Positions 62,836 through 64,000 of a stretch of DNA of 64,000 bases are shown here, one piece after another. Below the pieces are notes generated by a model. The model was not told where the DNA came from, did no database searches, and was given only the letters and a program-made list of their open reading frames with translations. The position numbers were made by a program, and so were the translations under genes. Location: the NCBI GenBank assembly GCA_026392455.1, contig JAPLCB010000011.1, positions 291,664 through 355,663 of the forward strand, given 5' to 3'. How positions within the stretch are numbered: the first letter of the stretch is position 1; each line of letters begins with the position of its first letter. The DNA comes from Propionibacteriales bacterium. GTDB taxonomy: Bacteria; Actinomycetota; Actinomycetes; Propionibacteriales; Nocardioidaceae.

Positions 62836-63670
62836 GTCGCGCCACCTTCCGCTGGACGAGGTCGAGCACGATGATCACGGCCAGCGAGATCACCAGCAGC
62901 AGCGTCGCGATGGACGCCGCGCCGGCCCGGTTGTCGTTCTCGATCGCGCTCAGGATCCGCACCGAGGTGACCTCCGACTTGAACGGGAGGTTGCCCGAGA
63001 GGAGGACCAGCGAGCCGTACTCGCCCACGGCGCGGGCGAACGAGAGCGCAGCGCCCGCGGCGATCGCCGGGGCCAGGCTGGGCAGGATGATCCGTCGGAA
63101 GATCGTGAACCGGTTCGCCCCGAGGGAGGCAGCCGCCTCCTCCACGTCCTCGTCGAGCTCCTCGAGCACCGGCTGCACCATCCGTACGACGAACGGCAGC
63201 GTGACGAACAGGAACGCCAGGAACACCGACTTGCCGGTGTTCGCGAAGTTCAGGCCCAGGGGACTGTCCACGCCGTACAGCGAGAGCAGCACCAGGCCCG
63301 CGACGATGGTCGGGAGCGCGAACGGGATGTCGATGATCAGCTCGAGCAGGCCCTTGCCCGGGAACCGGTCACGGACCAGCACCCAGGCGATCATCGTGCC
63401 GGCGACGACGTTGACGACGGTTACCCCGACGGCGGAGAACACCGTCAGCTTGATCGCTGCCGCGGTCTGCTCGTTGGTGATCGTCCGCCAGAACTCGGTC
63501 CAGCCGCCGGCAGCGGCGGCCGCGATCACGGCGGACAGCGGGATCAGCACCAGCAGGCTGAACCAGAGCATCGAGATGCCCAGGCCGATCCCGGTGCTGA
63601 CGGTCAGGTTGTGGTTGAGGAGGGTCGGACGGGACAGTCCCGTCCGACCCTCCTGCACAGGAGTGCTCAT
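62828..63670 (-). CDS. cysT: sulfate ABC transporter permease CysT
   Basis: A protein of 280 residues. Six membrane helices and the EAA loop DVEEAAASLGANRFTIFRRIILPSLAP, with AVGEYGSLVLLSGN as in CysT/CysU. The start is ATG 63670, 23 bases after the binding-protein stop; no Shine-Dalgarno sequence is visible. Codons 6-18 coincide with a perfect 37-base palindrome, so the first 20 residues are probably not conserved and initiation may be structure-controlled. Confidence 0.92.
   Translation of the reverse strand: MSTPVQEGRTGLSRPTLLNHNLTVSTGIGLGISMLWFSLLVLIPLSAVIAAAAAGGWTEFWRTITNEQTAAAIKLTVFSAVGVTVVNVVAGTMIAWVLVRDRFPGKGLLELIIDIPFALPTIVAGLVLLSLYGVDSPLGLNFANTGKSVFLAFLFVTLPFVVRMVQPVLEELDEDVEEAAASLGANRFTIFRRIILPSLAPAIAAGAALSFARAVGEYGSLVLLSGNLPFKSEVTSVRILSAIENDNRAGAASIATLLLVISLAVIIVLDLVQRKVARRG
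63618..63654. repeat. perfect 37-base palindrome at the 5' end of cysT
   Basis: Arms 63618-63635 and 63637-63654 are exact inverted repeats of 18 bases around one central base (63636). It begins 16 bases inside the cysT coding sequence and 39 bases after the binding-protein stop. In binding-protein transporter operons, a strong stem after the binding-protein gene commonly protects its mRNA and lowers permease expression; here it falls within coding sequence. Confidence 0.85.
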
Positions 63671-63693
63671 GGTGGGTGGTCAGCCCTGACGTA

Positions 63694-64000
63694 CTAGGAG
63701 GAGGCTTTGCCGGAGTCGGCGATCGCCTTGGTGACGATGCCCAGCGGCTTGCCTTCCTTGCCGTCCCCGAAGAGCTTGTCCTTGACCTCGGCCCAGTCAC
63801 CGCCACCGAAGTTCTTGTCGAGGGTGAGCAGGTTCGTCACGGCCGGGAACGGGTCGGCCGGGTCCTGGGCGCCCTTGATGTCCGCGGCGGTCAGCCCGAG
63901 CGCGCCGAGGTCGGCGGTGCCGGGGGTCGTCAGGTTCAGCGGACGGAAGCCCTTGAGCGCGAACTGGCGCTGGCCGTCGTTGGACAGGATGAAGTCGAGC
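63694..64000 (-). CDS. sulfate ABC transporter substrate-binding protein, C-terminal part
   Basis: The minus-strand frame ending at TAG 63694-63696 is open to the window edge and gives about 101 C-terminal residues (LDFILSNDGQRQFALKGFRP, DKNFGGGDWAEVKDKLFGD). This fits the end of CysP/Sbp-type periplasmic sulfate-binding proteins, where a Gly-Gly-x-Trp segment precedes the last helix. It is the first known gene of the cys operon; its start and signal peptide lie beyond the window. Confidence 0.85.
   Translation of the reverse strand, partial: LDFILSNDGQRQFALKGFRPLNLTTPGTADLGALGLTAADIKGAQDPADPFPAVTNLLTLDKNFGGGDWAEVKDKLFGDGKEGKPLGIVTKAIADSGKASS

Noticed and set aside
1..64000. CRISPR arrays, insertion sequences, prophage or integrase genes
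   Set aside because: No regularly spaced repeats, transposase or phage motifs were found; the repeats present are intergenic hairpins.

Overview
The window reads as a chromosome segment of a high-GC actinobacterium, most likely a Nocardioides-like member of the Propionibacteriales. The grounds are very G+C-rich codon use, an imuA'-imuB-dnaE2 mutasome behind an actinobacterial LexA box, a full Mce lipid-import operon, a KstR-type operator, an F420-type reductase, and GTG/TTG starts with ATGA, GTGA or TGATG overlaps. The genus is an inference; no rRNA is present. Both ends cut through genes.

Layout. (1) 1-6127: an amidoligase-type cluster of a DUF2126 protein (5' end missing), a circularly permuted ATP-grasp/alpha-E fusion, a transglutaminase and a zinc peptidase, closed by a long hairpin. 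(2) 6189-8868: an MMPL exporter divergent from an HxlR regulator. (3) 8948-14657: the SOS mutasome. (4) 14712-27625: an NmrA-like oxidoreductase convergent with a 12-gene leftward operon of two YrbE permeases, MceA-F, two Mce-associated proteins, an alpha/beta hydrolase and, as last gene, a membrane class III adenylate cyclase. A CRP/GlxR-like site lies upstream of the operon. (5) 27791-33441: PHA-synthase-like hydrolase, DUF1801 protein, MarR/MMPL pair, deazaflavin-dependent reductase, sterol desaturase-like hydroxylase. (6) 33782-37449: the most unusual part, a MarR regulator facing gamma-glutamylcysteine ligase, glutathione synthetase, a MAPEG protein and a gamma-glutamyl hydrolase, that is, glutathione synthesis, use and turnover in a lineage that normally uses mycothiol. 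A lipoprotein hydrolase and a two-component system follow.

(7) 40191-48603: an AraC-type regulator divergent from a leftward acyl-CoA module (MaoC hydratase, SCP-x-type thiolase, SRPBCC protein, two SDRs, acyl-CoA synthetase, acyl-CoA dehydrogenase), together a complete beta-oxidation cycle. (8) 48600-55636: lipoprotein, small hypothetical, alpha-methylacyl-CoA racemase-like protein, Baeyer-Villiger monooxygenase, SDR, a dehydrogenase behind a KstR-like box, a small membrane protein and a methyltransferase. (9) 55657-59839: a PEP-synthase/rifampin-phosphotransferase-like protein with a lipocalin-like partner, divergent from TetR. (10) 59848-64000: terminator, tRNA-Tyr, YajQ, SRPBCC protein, and a sulfate ABC transporter whose binding-protein gene runs off the end.

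The common theme is uptake, activation and oxidation of hydrophobic, steroid-like or branched lipids, with local regulators (MarR, AraC, TetR, HxlR, KstR box, cAMP). Two families of dispersed hairpin repeats recur in intergenic spaces, and five of eleven convergent protein-gene junctions share an identical CTAG stop-stop overlap. No insertion sequence, phage, integrase or CRISPR array was seen.
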